64,000 nt of DNA from Cichorium intybus (lineage: Eukaryota > Streptophyta > Magnoliopsida > Asterales > Asteraceae): contig JAKNSD010000061.1 of assembly GCA_023525715.1 (NCBI GenBank), forward strand, positions 1 through 64,000, given 5' to 3'. Below, one piece after another: positions 46,837 to 56,916 of this stretch (its first letter is position 1; the number at the start of each line of letters is the position of its first letter). Below the pieces are notes generated by a model, which did not search any database, was not told where the DNA came from, and worked only from the letters and a program-made list of their open reading frames with translations. The position numbers and the translations under genes are program-made.

Positions 46837-49800
46837 CTAATTACTAAAACTTATATCATCTCTTAATCCAATGCTCCTAGCATGCTGATTATGCTTAATC
46901 CTACTCAGAGCCTTTGTCAAGGGATCTGCAGGATTATCTTCCGATGATACCCTCTTTACAAGGAGGTGACCTTCTTCTACCCTATGCCTGATGTAGTGGT
47001 ACTTTCTGTCGATATGTCTGGACTTTCCATGATCTCGCGGTTCCTTTGTCAAGGCGACCGCACCTTCATTATCGCAGAACAGTTCCAAGGGCTCCTGAAT
47101 ACTCGGGACTACTCCAAGGTCACCGATAAAGTTCTTCAGCCAAGCCGCTTCCTTTGACGCTTCACTTGCTGCTATGTACTCTGATTCGCACGTGGAATCA
47201 GCCACTGTTTCTTGCTTGGAACTTTTCCAAGTAACTGCTCCACCGTTCAAAAGGAATACCCAGCCCGACTGAGACCGACCACTGTCTCTATCCGTCTGAA
47301 AGCTGGCATCTGTATATCCTTCAACTCTCAAGGTATCACTGCCACCGAGGACTAACACCATGTTCTTTGTCCTTCGCAGATACTTGAGTATATTTTTTAC
47401 AGCTATCCAATGCGCCCTTCCAGGGTTACCCTGGTACCGACTGACCATGCTTAAAGCAAAAGCCACGTCAGGGCGAGTACACGTCATAGCGTACATGATC
47501 GATCCCACAGCCGAAGCGTATGGTACTCGACTCATCTCAGCTATTTCCTCGTCTGTACTCGGACTTTGAGTCTTACTCAGCTTCGCATTATTTTGGATAG
47601 GCAGCTCTCCCTTCTTGGAATTTTCCATACTAAACCTCTTTAGTACCTTATCCAAGTATGTACCCTGACTGAGTCCAATCAGTCTCTTCTTCCTATCTCT
47701 CAATATTCTAATCCCAAGAATATAGGCAGCCTCTCCTAGGTCCTTCATGGCGAAACATTTCCCAAGCCAAGCCTTAACATCTTGCAAGGTTGGAATATCG
47801 TTTCCCATGAGCAGTATGTCATCGACATACAGCACCAGAAAGGTGACTATACTCCCACTAGCCTTGACATATACGCAGGACTCATCCTCGCTCCTAAAGA
47901 AGCCAAACTCTTTGACTTTCTCATGGAAACAAAGATTCCAGCTGCGAGAAGCTTGCTTCAATCCGTAGATTGATCTCTCAAGCTTACACACCTTATTAGG
48001 ATACTTTGCATCGACAAAACCCTCTGGCTGATTCATGTAAACATCCTCAGTCAGCTTCCCATTAAGGAAAGCGGTTTTGACGTCCATCTGCCAAATTTCA
48101 TAGTCATGAAATGCAGCTATGGCCAGCATAATCCTAATAGACTTTATCTTAGCTACTGGTGAGAAGGTCTCGTCATAATCAACCCCTGGGGTTTGAGTAA
48201 AACCCTTCGCAACTAGTCTTGCCTTGAAAGTGTGTACCTTTCCGTCCATGTCTGTCTTCTTCTTGAAGATCCATTTGCACCCGACTGTCTTTCGACCCGG
48301 TACATTGTCAACCAAGTTCCAAACTTGATTGTCATACATGGACTTGATCTCGCTATCCATGGCCTCTTTCCACTTGGCAGACTCAGGGCCCGCCACTGCT
48401 TCCTGGTAGTTAGCTGGTTCATCCAAATTTATCAGTGTCCTATCACTGACAAAAGTGTCCCCATCCGAAGTTATATGGAACCCATAAAACTCGGGTGGCA
48501 TGCTAACCCTACTAGAACGCCTAAGAGGTAAGGATACATCTGTCGGGCCAACAGGAACTTCTTCCTCATGTTGGTTGCTAGTTTCTCCTAAGGTTGCGTC
48601 ATCTGATGACTCTTGAATTTCTTCCAGATCAATGGTACTCCCACTGTCCTCTTTGAATACGAGCTCTCTCTCTCGAAAGACTGCTCGTCTAGCTACAAAG
48701 ACCACGTCCTCGCTCGGTCTGTAGAATAGATATCCAAAGGACTGTTTGGGATAACCAATGAAGAAACACCTTTCGCTTCTGTCTGCGAGTTTGTCTTGAG
48801 TCTCTCGTCTAACGAAAGCCTCACAACCCCAGACCTTGATATGTGCTAACGAGGGAGCTTTCCCCGTCCACATCTCATGAGGTGTTTTCGCAACCTTCTT
48901 AGTTGGGACAAGATTGAGGATATGGGCGGCAGTCTCTAAGGCATACCCCCAGAAGTGAATGGGAAGTGAAGCTCGACTCATCATGGAACGAACCATGTCC
49001 AACAGGGTTCGGTTGCGCCTCTCTGCAACACCGTTCAACTGTGGTGTCCTGGGAGGTGTCAACTGCGAAACTATTCCGCATTCCTTTAGATAGTCCAGGA
49101 ACTCGATACTTAGATACTCTCCGCCTCTGTCGGATCTGAGCATCTTTATCTTCCTGCCTAATTGATTCTCTACTTCGTTCTTAAACTCTTTGAATTTTTC
49201 AAAGGTGTCCGACTTGTGCTTGATCAAGTAGATGTAACCGTATCTACTAAAATCGTCGGTAAAAGTCACGTAGAACCGCGTGCCATCCTTTGTGGTTGAT
49301 CTGAATGGACCACACACATCCGTGTGAATAATGTCCAATAGACCCTCACCTCTTTCAAAAGACCCTTTGAAAGGTGATTTAGTCATCTTGCCCAACAGAC
49401 AAGATTCGCATACATCATCCGACTTGAGGTCGAATGATTCCAACACTCCATCCTTTTGGAGTTGGGCGATGCGTTTCTTGCTGATGTGGCCGAGCCGACT
49501 ATGCCACAGACATGCCTTTTCCACGTCACTAGTAGAATCAATATAATTTACACTTTGTCCTAGATTGTCAACACATTTCACAGTTTCATACACACCATTA
49601 CAAGGATAAGCAGTAAAATTCAAAATACCATTTTTGAAAACAGAAATAGATCCAATATTATTATCAAAAGAAAAATGAAATCCTTGTCTGAATAATGCGT
49701 GAAATGAAATAATATTTCTTGCCATTTCTGGCGAATAGCAACAATCTAATAAATCTAAACAAACTTCACTACTAAGCACTAAACTATAAACTCCAATCTT

Positions 49801-50868
49801 GGTAACAGGGGACGATCTCCTATTGCCCATGATCAAGTTCAGTCTACCGTGCTCCACCTCCCTGCTTTCCTTTAGGCCCTGCATATCAGAACAAATGTGA
49901 AAACCACATCCTGTATCAAGGACCCAAGAATTAGAAGATGGTGAGTTTTCAGAGATAGTGTATATACCTGCTGTCGATGGCTTTACTTTCCCATCCTTGA
50001 CATCCTGCAAGTATTTGGGGCAGCTTCTCTTCCAATGACCCTTTTCTTTGCAGTAGAAACAGTTTGCTTCATCGGGGTTGGCCACACAAGGAATTTGGGA
50101 AGTCTTGGTTCTCGAGCCATTACTGGATGACCCGGCCTGAACCTTTTCCCTCCAATTTTGCTTAGGAGGGCCCTTCCTTTTCTTTCCTTTGCCACTTCCA
50201 ATGGCTAGAACGGGCTGATTAACCGAGGGTACACTTTTACCCTTCATCCCGTCTTCAGCTACTCGAAGCATGCGATGCAACTCAGTCATATTAGCCTGAT
50301 TGTTGTTCAAATGATAAGCCAGCCTGAACTGGTCATAAGAACTCGGCAACGAGTTAAGCACTATGTCAACGGCCAACTGTTCCGGTACAGGCATCGCAAG
50401 CTTTCTAAGCCGCTCCACGTAACCTTGCATTCTTTGCACATGAGCGCAGATGGACTCTCCATCTTTGGGTTTGCTGTTCGTGAAGTCCTTGACCACTTCG
50501 CACCTTTCGATGCGCTCTTGCTTGCGGAACTTTTCCGCTAGCTCCTTGTGCATCTCATAGGGCCAGTAGTCTTCGTATATTCTCTGCAATTCGGGGTTCA
50601 TTGTGGCGATCATGATGCAGGCCACTTTGGTTGCATCATCAGTATGTTTTTGGTACGAGGCAATTTCCTCGGGAGTAGCAGTTTCGGGGTCGACATCGAC
50701 AAGCTCGGTCTCGAGAACATACTCTTTGTTCTCATACCTCAGAGCCATCTTGATGTTTCTAATCCAGTCATTATAGTTTGTCCCGTTCAATTGAACCTTG
50801 GAACATAGTGAGAGGATTGAGGGAACACTGGAGTTTGATTGGGGAGCGGATTGATCAGCAGAAGACAT
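46837..50868 (-). CDS. Copia-3 gag-pol polyprotein, intact, 1343 residues
   Basis: A single frame, as usual for Ty1/Copia. Gag helices occupy residues 1-250; zinc knuckle CFYCKEKGHWKRSC at 270-283; aspartic protease WVLDTGCG with Asp318; integrase HHCC H456/H461/C487/C490; catalytic triad D517, D580, E616 (35 residues between the last two); GKAPSLAHIKVWGCEAF around 669-685; RT from about 830 with YVDD at 1014-1017; RNase H with D1187 (GYTDASF), E1230 and D1266, ending PLTKALSRIKHNQHARSIGL. All key catalytic residues are present. The start at 50868 (MSSADQSAPQ) is the first ATG of the frame and matches the gag start of relatives. The protein copies RNA into DNA in cytoplasmic particles and integrates it. 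Confidence 0.96.
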   Translation of the reverse strand: MSSADQSAPQSNSSVPSILSLCSKVQLNGTNYNDWIRNIKMALRYENKEYVLETELVDVDPETATPEEIASYQKHTDDATKVACIMIATMNPELQRIYEDYWPYEMHKELAEKFRKQERIERCEVVKDFTNSKPKDGESICAHVQRMQGYVERLRKLAMPVPEQLAVDIVLNSLPSSYDQFRLAYHLNNNQANMTELHRMLRVAEDGMKGKSVPSVNQPVLAIGSGKGKKRKGPPKQNWREKVQAGSSSNGSRTKTSQIPCVANPDEANCFYCKEKGHWKRSCPKYLQDVKDGKVKPSTAGIYTISENSPSSNSWVLDTGCGFHICSDMQGLKESREVEHGRLNLIMGNRRSSPVTKIGVYSLVLSSEVCLDLLDCCYSPEMARNIISFHALFRQGFHFSFDNNIGSISVFKNGILNFTAYPCNGVYETVKCVDNLGQSVNYIDSTSDVEKACLWHSRLGHISKKRIAQLQKDGVLESFDLKSDDVCESCLLGKMTKSPFKGSFERGEGLLDIIHTDVCGPFRSTTKDGTRFYVTFTDDFSRYGYIYLIKHKSDTFEKFKEFKNEVENQLGRKIKMLRSDRGGEYLSIEFLDYLKECGIVSQLTPPRTPQLNGVAERRNRTLLDMVRSMMSRASLPIHFWGYALETAAHILNLVPTKKVAKTPHEMWTGKAPSLAHIKVWGCEAFVRRETQDKLADRSERCFFIGYPKQSFGYLFYRPSEDVVFVARRAVFRERELVFKEDSGSTIDLEEIQESSDDATLGETSNQHEEEVPVGPTDVSLPLRRSSRVSMPPEFYGFHITSDGDTFVSDRTLINLDEPANYQEAVAGPESAKWKEAMDSEIKSMYDNQVWNLVDNVPGRKTVGCKWIFKKKTDMDGKVHTFKARLVAKGFTQTPGVDYDETFSPVAKIKSIRIMLAIAAFHDYEIWQMDVKTAFLNGKLTEDVYMNQPEGFVDAKYPNKVCKLERSIYGLKQASRSWNLCFHEKVKEFGFFRSEDESCVYVKASGSIVTFLVLYVDDILLMGNDIPTLQDVKAWLGKCFAMKDLGEAAYILGIRILRDRKKRLIGLSQGTYLDKVLKRFSMENSKKGELPIQNNAKLSKTQSPSTDEEIAEMSRVPYASAVGSIMYAMTCTRPDVAFALSMVSRYQGNPGRAHWIAVKNILKYLRRTKNMVLVLGGSDTLRVEGYTDASFQTDRDSGRSQSGWVFLLNGGAVTWKSSKQETVADSTCESEYIAASEASKEAAWLKNFIGDLGVVPSIQEPLELFCDNEGAVALTKEPRDHGKSRHIDRKYHYIRHRVEEGHLLVKRVSSEDNPADPLTKALSRIKHNQHARSIGLRDDISFSN

Positions 50869-52136
50869 CTATAAAAGAAGGTAAGTTTAATTAGATACTT
50901 GTCGGTCCTTATAATAACCCAATATAAAATAAGGCTAGGATCCAACTATAACAATTTGCAACATAGAAGAGGGATGCCGTAATCTATAAGCAAATTTTAT
51001 AAAGGTAGGCGAATGACGATTCAGCCGATTCCACCGCGGAAAAATAATCTTATTATAAATGGAATTCCTAGTTTCTTATGAGATTTATTGAACTGTTCAA
51101 TAGCATGTTTAATCTCGGATATGCCCCACCGTTTGTGACTGGGATGCCGAGGATCACAAACCGGGTGTGAATAACCATGCAAATTAGCTTGGTGCTCTCG
51201 GGATCCATTATCATCTCAAATTGATGTGCCGGTAAACCACACACGCTCCATCAACAATGATAACACCCGAGACACCCATTGCCACTCTTTATGAACCCCT
51301 ATTGGTGTGCCGGTAAACCACACACGCTCCACCAACGTTTCATAAAGTGCAATGTGCAATTTCATGGGGTAGCATCAAATTCACATTTTCCTAAAGTAAC
51401 TAGATTGGGATTTGTTTTAGGGTTCTAGTACTTTCAATTATAGCATTATACTTTTAAGAGGCTTAGCGGTTCTATCATACCCGTTCAGCTAACGACACTC
51501 GACTGACCAGGAGAGCGGTGGGTAAGAGTAGATACCCATTAGACTAACATTTTATAGTCAGTCGCCTTATACCCTCTTTATAGGACAGTTTTGTGAATGA
51601 GGCTTACTAGCGGTAGACTAACCAATTTTCTTATATGTATTAAATTAACTTTTAATCATAAATACATATAAGATATATTTTAATCTCATTAAAATATCTT
51701 AGAATTAATTAAATTCTAATTTTCTCAAATTATTCTAATTTTCTTGAAAATTTTAATTAATTCTTAAAGCAGATTTAATTTGCCTTTAATTAATCAATTA
51801 ATTGAATTAATTAAATCTAATGTAGATATTACCAAATTAATCAAATTAATTTATCTACAAAGGTCCTAGTGATTCTCGAAATCAACAAGCCAGGCAAGCA
51901 AAGTTCAGGTTATTTTATAAGATCTTATTACCAAAAATAACAACATACTATTATGGCAAGTAAATCAAGCAATCAAGGGGGACCATTAGGGCATGGCGGC
52001 TAGGGTTAGGAAACCCTAGCCAAGCCGTCAACATTCAAGGCCACCAAGGGTGGATTTTCGCAAAAAACACCAAGGCCAAGATCATGCAAGCAGTTCATAA
52101 TCAAATCACAAGAAAACAAGCTAGCTCTGATACCAC
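50869..52136 (-). other. Copia-3 5' leader with primer binding site
   Basis: About 1.27 kb between the 5' LTR and gag. The primer site complementary to initiator tRNA-Met is at 52124-52135. Two copies of GGTAAACCACACACGCTCCA (51230, 51312) recur at similar spacing in the Copia-0 leader. No open frame of note. The leader is long for Copia and may carry packaging signals (inference). Confidence 0.8.
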
Positions 52137-52905
52137 TGAAGGGTTTCTATGCAATCAATGAACACAAAATAACCTAAGGTTCACATGCAACCCTAATATT
52201 GATCTATGTTTTCTTCTATGAAGATTAGAACTAAGAACCTAAAGGATACAATTCAATTCTAAAGAAGAATCAAGAAAAACCAACCTTAGATCTTATGATC
52301 CTTTTAAGCAGCAGCAAAATTATCCTGCCTCAGATGAAAGTCACACCCAGGGGATGGAAGAATCAGTCCAGCAGAGTAAATCCAGAGAGAGGTGGCGTGA
52401 AGAATGAGGTGCCAGGGGGTTCCTTTTATAGCCTCCTAGGGTTACACCTGAAACCCTAAGGAGCCTCCAATTGGACAAGGCTTTTGACCACTTGGACCAG
52501 GCTTACCAAACCCTAATTAGGGTTTCGCCAAACCCTTGGAGGAGCCTCCAAGTTGGCGCCACTTTTGGTCCCTGGTTTTCCTGGCCAGTTATTCAACTAT
52601 TGAATAAATGCCATACCAGTCCCTGCACCTTTTTAATTAATTAATTTAATCTCCAAATTAAATCCAATTAATTCTAGATTAAATCTCAATTAATTAATAT
52701 AGTTTCTAATTAATATATTAGCACTTAAATATATTAATAAACCATATATATATTTTCTATTGATTTATTATACAATTAATAAATCAACTATTCTCTCTAC
52801 TGAACTATCTTTCCTCCACCCATGAGGGCAACCCAAATGGACTTTGCTTTTAACCATAAGATAAAAGTTCAATTACAAGTCATGGCTTAGACACCTAATC
52901 CAACA
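52137..52905 (-). repeat. Copia-3 5' LTR with TATA box
   Basis: Drives the element. On the minus strand GCTATAAAAGG (52432-52422) is a strong TATA box, followed by AACCCCCTGGCACC and a transcribed R/U5 ending CCCTTCA next to the primer site. Confidence 0.93.
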
Positions 52906-53025
52906 AAAACTTCTTCCAAAAGGGTTTTATAACCACCCCAACACATGTAACAACATAGTTAATCTTAATCACACTAATATTAACACATAAACACCTACCA
53001 AAAAGAAACAAGGTGTTACAACTAG

Positions 53026-53998
53026 CTTGATAGAGATTATTCGACTATAAAATAAGTGGTCATCCGATGACACCTTTGTGAGAAACTCTAAGCAACATAG
53101 CACATTTAACCTGTTAATTCGCTAAAAGAGGTTAATTTAGAACATCTTCAATTTATAATGGCTTTCACAAAAACAGATCACTTAACAACAATTTTATACT
53201 CACCGAAACGTAAGAGGGTAGTTTTTAATCGAAAATGGTTATGGAGATTAGGTGTGTTATCATTTTAGCTAGATGTTGTGGTATTTGGAATTTGATCCAT
53301 TTTGAAAGAAAATTTGAGAGTGTAATAGAAGTGTATTTAGTAAGATAGAAGTATAGAAAGGGATGTGAAATATATAAGATGAGTGTGCTATTTATAGATG
53401 AGTAAAAGTAATTTTAGTAAAAAAATAATAGTTTTGTTTGTATTTTTCCAATGGTCATATGACCATTCCATTGCGAAAAGGACGCAGGATGCAGGACGCA
53501 GGACTTGCGTGTTCCCAATTTCCAGATGGCAGTGACGCGGATGGCGTTCCACTCCCATACCCTTAACCTTAGGCACCGATTTATTAGAAGATTAAAAGAT
53601 TGCATGTATTTTAAAAATATGTGGTTATTAAAAAATAAATAAACTAATTAAGCATAAATAATATAGATATTGTAGGATTAGACATATTTGAGATAAAATA
53701 AATAAATAAATGTTTTGATAAGCCAAGTTAATAAGGTTGAGCTTAACCGGAAAAACAATGTAGAATGAATCCCAAAAATGGGTTTTTTTAGCAACAGTTT
53801 TTAACAATCACATGTCTATAAACTTTAAACTTCAAAGTTAACATACTAACAAATAAAACACCTTTAAGTCTGAGTAATTTAGCGTTTAGAAAATGAATCA
53901 TATTTTATAAAATCATATTACAAGCGACTACTACTTTTATACTAAAAAATAATCGTCATTTTTATTTTTTGTTCGGATTAGCTACATAATTACATTTA
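53026..53998 (-). repeat. Duplicated block C, middle part, with PIF ORF1 5' fragment
   Basis: 53026-53190 continues block C. At 53300 an ATG on the minus strand begins MDQIPNTTTSS followed by a stop, the same start as the PIF relic at 28019, and its promoter-like sequence runs to about 53460 in parallel with 28020-28180. From 53470 to 53998 I see only AT-rich DNA without a gene. Confidence 0.55.
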
Positions 53999-54410
53999 GG
54001 AGTGTTTGAGATTGCTTATATAAAATAACTTATGTTTATTTGTAAAAGTGTTTATCGACTTATCCGTTGTTAAAGCGAAATTTTAAAGAAAGTATTTGAT
54101 TTAGCTTATTCGGTAGCTAAACGTAACAAGTTGTTGTTTAGTGTTTGACAAATTTTGCTTATAAATGTAAAATGGCCAATAATGGCCGGATATATGTAAA
54201 CATATAGTTATAATATGGTTAATATGATAATTTTGTTTAAATAAGTCATAAGTCATTTTAAATAAGTTAGAACCTAATAACTTATAAAAAACTGCTTATT
54301 TAAGTTAATTAAGCACTTTTAACATTAAAACATCCAAACACTAAAAACAACTTATTAACGGTAACAAACCGTAATAAACAAATATAAAATAAGCAATCTC
54401 AAACACCCCC
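53999..54410. mobile_element. PIF/Harbinger-like MITE, TTA target duplication
   Basis: Left end GGAGTGTTTGAGATTGCTTA and right end (inverted) GGGGGTGTTTGAGATTGCTT share 18 bases of perfect TIR after two differences. TTA flanks both sides (53996-53998, 54411-54413). The 412-base AT-rich interior has no coding capacity. Structure fits a Tourist-type MITE. Confidence 0.82.
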
Positions 54411-54413
54411 TTA

Positions 54414-55010
54414 GTCACCCTACTTGCCACATGAGCAAACTATAATAGAGTGTCTATTCTATTAAAAGTATTAAATCAAACTTTAATACTAAATTGTGGT
54501 CCATTTCGAGATGTACATAGCTAAATTCTATCCGATATTAATTTCTTAAAATTTTATTTGATGTCACTTGATAGTTGATATAGTAAACGCAATTTAAAAT
54601 CCGGTTGGGAATGATCCAGTTTCGTTCCGAAATAGGCAATTTGATGGATCCGGTTTTGGATACGTTATAAACCGCTTTATAAAATATTTCTGTCCAAAAT
54701 TTTATTACTCGTCAAATTTTGCTTTCACAATGTCAAAATTTCACGAGATTTCATGGTTGAAATTTCATGGTTGATAGGAAACGAACATCCCTAATCGTTT
54801 TCAGCCAATTGAGATCGTTTAAGAGGCCAAAATTACATTTTTTTTTTATACTTTTTATTTGATAGACCATGGTTGCCGGCCCACGGGTTCGTGTAAGGGG
54901 TTGAAATCTTACGTGTGAAGCCTCAAAAACCTTATATGAATAAGTATTATAAAGAAGTAAAGGATAAAAATGATATTTGGTTAATTGTTAAAAAAAACTT
55001 TGGTTTTACC
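54414..55010. other. AT-rich intergenic DNA
   Basis: I find no gene, repeat boundary or RNA. A few AATCCGGTT and GGATCCGGTTTTGG words at 54600-54655 recall transposon subterminal motifs, without ends. Confidence 0.5.
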
Positions 55011-56399
55011 CGGTTTTCAATAACACTGATAAATCCAGAGATCAAATTTTGGGAAATCCGACCCCGATTTACCCAATAGAATTTATTATACATGGTCCGG
55101 ATAAAATCCCAGATCTTTAAAAAAATTAGATCCGGTTTCTACACCTCCACATCCATGAGAAGTTGTTTGGCATTGCCCCCTCTCCTTAAATAATGAGTAG
55201 ATATTGTTTTATTGTTTTGATATACAAAGTAATTGCAAATCTACATATTGCAATGATTGACATAACTTTATATTGATAAAATTATTCTTGACAATGAAAC
55301 TTATACCAACCTAGGTTATGGAAAAAGGATATTTATTGATAGATGATACGATTATTCATTGTATGGCAATGTTTATGTTTATTTATCTTCATGAAGGACA
55401 AGTTGTGTTGTGGAAGAGTGGAAAGACTAGAGTGTATCAGTGTGTAAAGTGTGTAAAGGCTGTATGGTATTGGTTTCTTTTATCTCTTACTTTTTTTCAG
55501 TTACATTAGTATCCAGTCAACACCTATCAGTCTCCCTCTTCCCCTTACCCTAGGAAATTATCACGTCTCAATTCCCCTCACTTTGGGTACAACTAATGAT
55601 ACACAAGGTACAACCTTAGCCTTTCCCTTTTCATCTCCCCGTGCATCGAAAAGCTCTTATGCGAGGCTCAAAATGCAGCGTCACCGCATGGGGGGTGGGG
55701 GTTGTGTTCCCCAAAATGGAGGGCTTCCCCGCACCACCACACCGGACAGCCTAAAAACAGAAAACATTTTATCGGTGTTAGTTGTAAAATTGATATGATT
55801 TGACGGATCGTTTACAAACCGATAAGGATTAATGTTATAATTGGATATAAACCATTAAATCGAAAAGTATTAGACTATACGGTATGAAGTTCAAATTCTC
55901 AGCGGTATCCGAGGTGGAAGCCGATGCCGCCAACATGCACCACCCCGCAATGGAGGCATCGGCCATAGGCATTGACCATATACATAGGAACGCCGATAAC
56001 TTTTTTCTCTCTCTTCTCTCTCTCTTCCTTTATTCTCACTATCTCTCTCTTCCTTTAATTTAATATTAAATTTAAAAATAATAACAATGTTGGTGGTATC
56101 CACCCCCATTGTAGGCATCAAAATGTATTTTCGTAGGCATCCTACGTGGCGCGTACGTGACAGCCGATACCGATGGTTTCGTGAGCATTCATACCGCTTA
56201 GACTTATCAAAATAGCTTTGACATTTACCTAAATCGGTTAAAAGAAAAAAAAAAAAAACTCATGTCATGCGTACATCGTTATCTCTATAACAGTATAATG
56301 ATGACAAAAAAAAAACTTTGAATATTGCAAAACTTAATAAAACACTAAAAGTAATTTGCTACTTTTATTCCGTTTATTTTACATTTATCATCTTTACTT
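55011..56399. repeat. Duplicated block C, right part (paralogue of 28260-29280)
   Basis: Parallels block B phrase by phrase: TTTTGGGAAATCCGACCCCG, CACATCCATGAGAAGTTGTT, CCTAGGTTATGGAAAAAGGA, GCATCGAAAAGCTCTTATG and TCGTTATCTCTATAACA. It carries a private MITE. Open frames seen in one copy are not kept in the other, so this is noncoding flank of the lectin gene. Confidence 0.82.
55873..56203. mobile_element. MITE with TTA duplication, private to copy C
   Basis: 331 bases from GACTATACGGTATGAAG to TTCATACCGCTTAGAC, whose ends are imperfect inverted repeats sharing CGGTATGAA. TTA lies at 55870-55872 and 56204-56206. Block B reads AGTATTATCCAAATAGC at 29087-29103 without it, an empty site. The interior has a TCTCTCTC-rich stretch and no gene. 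Confidence 0.78.
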
Positions 56400-56404
56400 C
56401 TATC

Positions 56405-56540
56405 TGTTAGACTTTATTTATTGTTTAGTCCTCCTTATATTATTGTATATAGTTTAGGGGCTCTTGTGTAACTTTGTAATCTATTTATACTGATATCAAT
56501 ACAACGTAAACCCTACGAGGGTTTTCCACAATATCAAACA
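56405..56540 (+). repeat. Copia-4 5' LTR
   Basis: 136 bases, TGTTAGACTTTATTTATTG to CACAATATCAAACA. A compact promoter would have to lie within it; CTATTTATACTGATATC (about 56481) is TATA-like. The primer site follows directly. Confidence 0.93.
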
Positions 56541-56916
56541 TGGTATCAGAGCCACACCAGTTTTGGCTCCCGATTCTAAACTCTTCCGCTGCCCTAATCG
56601 CCGGCACCAACCCACCGCCGGCCATCCATCTCGATTCCCATTGATCTCTGATCTCGTGGACGGCTGCCTACTGCCGCCAAGTCACTGCCACCGCCGGTCT
56701 GCTCTCCACCCGGCACGTTGTTGCTGTGCACCGGCTCTTGCCGCCTGTCCCATCCTCCCCTCGGTGATCTTGCTCTCTTGTACCTCGGATCTCCCTCGTA
56801 TCGATTACCGCCGGTTGGTTATAGTCATCTCACTACAATCCTTCTACCCGCGGTAAGCACTCTGATCACTATTTTTATTTTTTGTTTGCTTCTTTTTCGA
56901 CCGGTCTTGCCTCCCC

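Larger units (their letters stand above)
45283..52905 (-). mobile_element. Copia-3, intact young Ty1/Copia retrotransposon, TSD AAAAC
   Basis: LTRs 45283-46051 and 52137-52905 are both 769 bases; I saw no difference where I compared them. AAAAC flanks both sides (45278-45282 and 52906-52910). On the minus strand the primer site TGGTATCAGAGC (52135-52124) follows the 5' LTR, and CCAAGTGGGAGAC (46064-46052) precedes the 3' LTR. One uninterrupted 1343-codon frame lies between. Everything a Copia element needs is visible, so it was probably inserted recently and may still be mobilised. It sits inside a solo LTR, the youngest layer of this nest. Confidence 0.96.
35179..53020 (-). mobile_element. 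Large Gypsy-like solo LTR hosting two Copia insertions, TSD ACTAG
   Basis: TGTAACGCTCAGTTTTCAGC at the left and AACAAGGTGTTACA at the right, flanked by ACTAG at 35174-35178 and 53021-53025. The 9430-9450 paralogue (AGTACTAGCTTGA) is the empty site. Without the Copia elements it spans 35179-35802, 43398-45282 and 52906-53020, about 2.6 kb, with no PBS, tract or polyprotein, so it is a solo LTR. It contains a 44-base tandem array, TTAGCGACGCTAA palindromes (45025-45112) and ACACGACCCGTGT palindromes (45118-45255), motif types also found in the other LTR families here. Confidence 0.88.

Noticed and set aside
46966..50808. Plus-strand frames antisense to the Copia-3 polyprotein (up to 99 residues)
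   Set aside because: Shadows of a 1343-codon gene on the other strand; no promoter or motif of their own.
56563..56856. 97-residue frame after the Copia-4 primer site
   Set aside because: It sits in the untranslated leader between primer site and gag, is rich in Cys/Arg/Pro and resembles nothing in Copia gag; probably chance.
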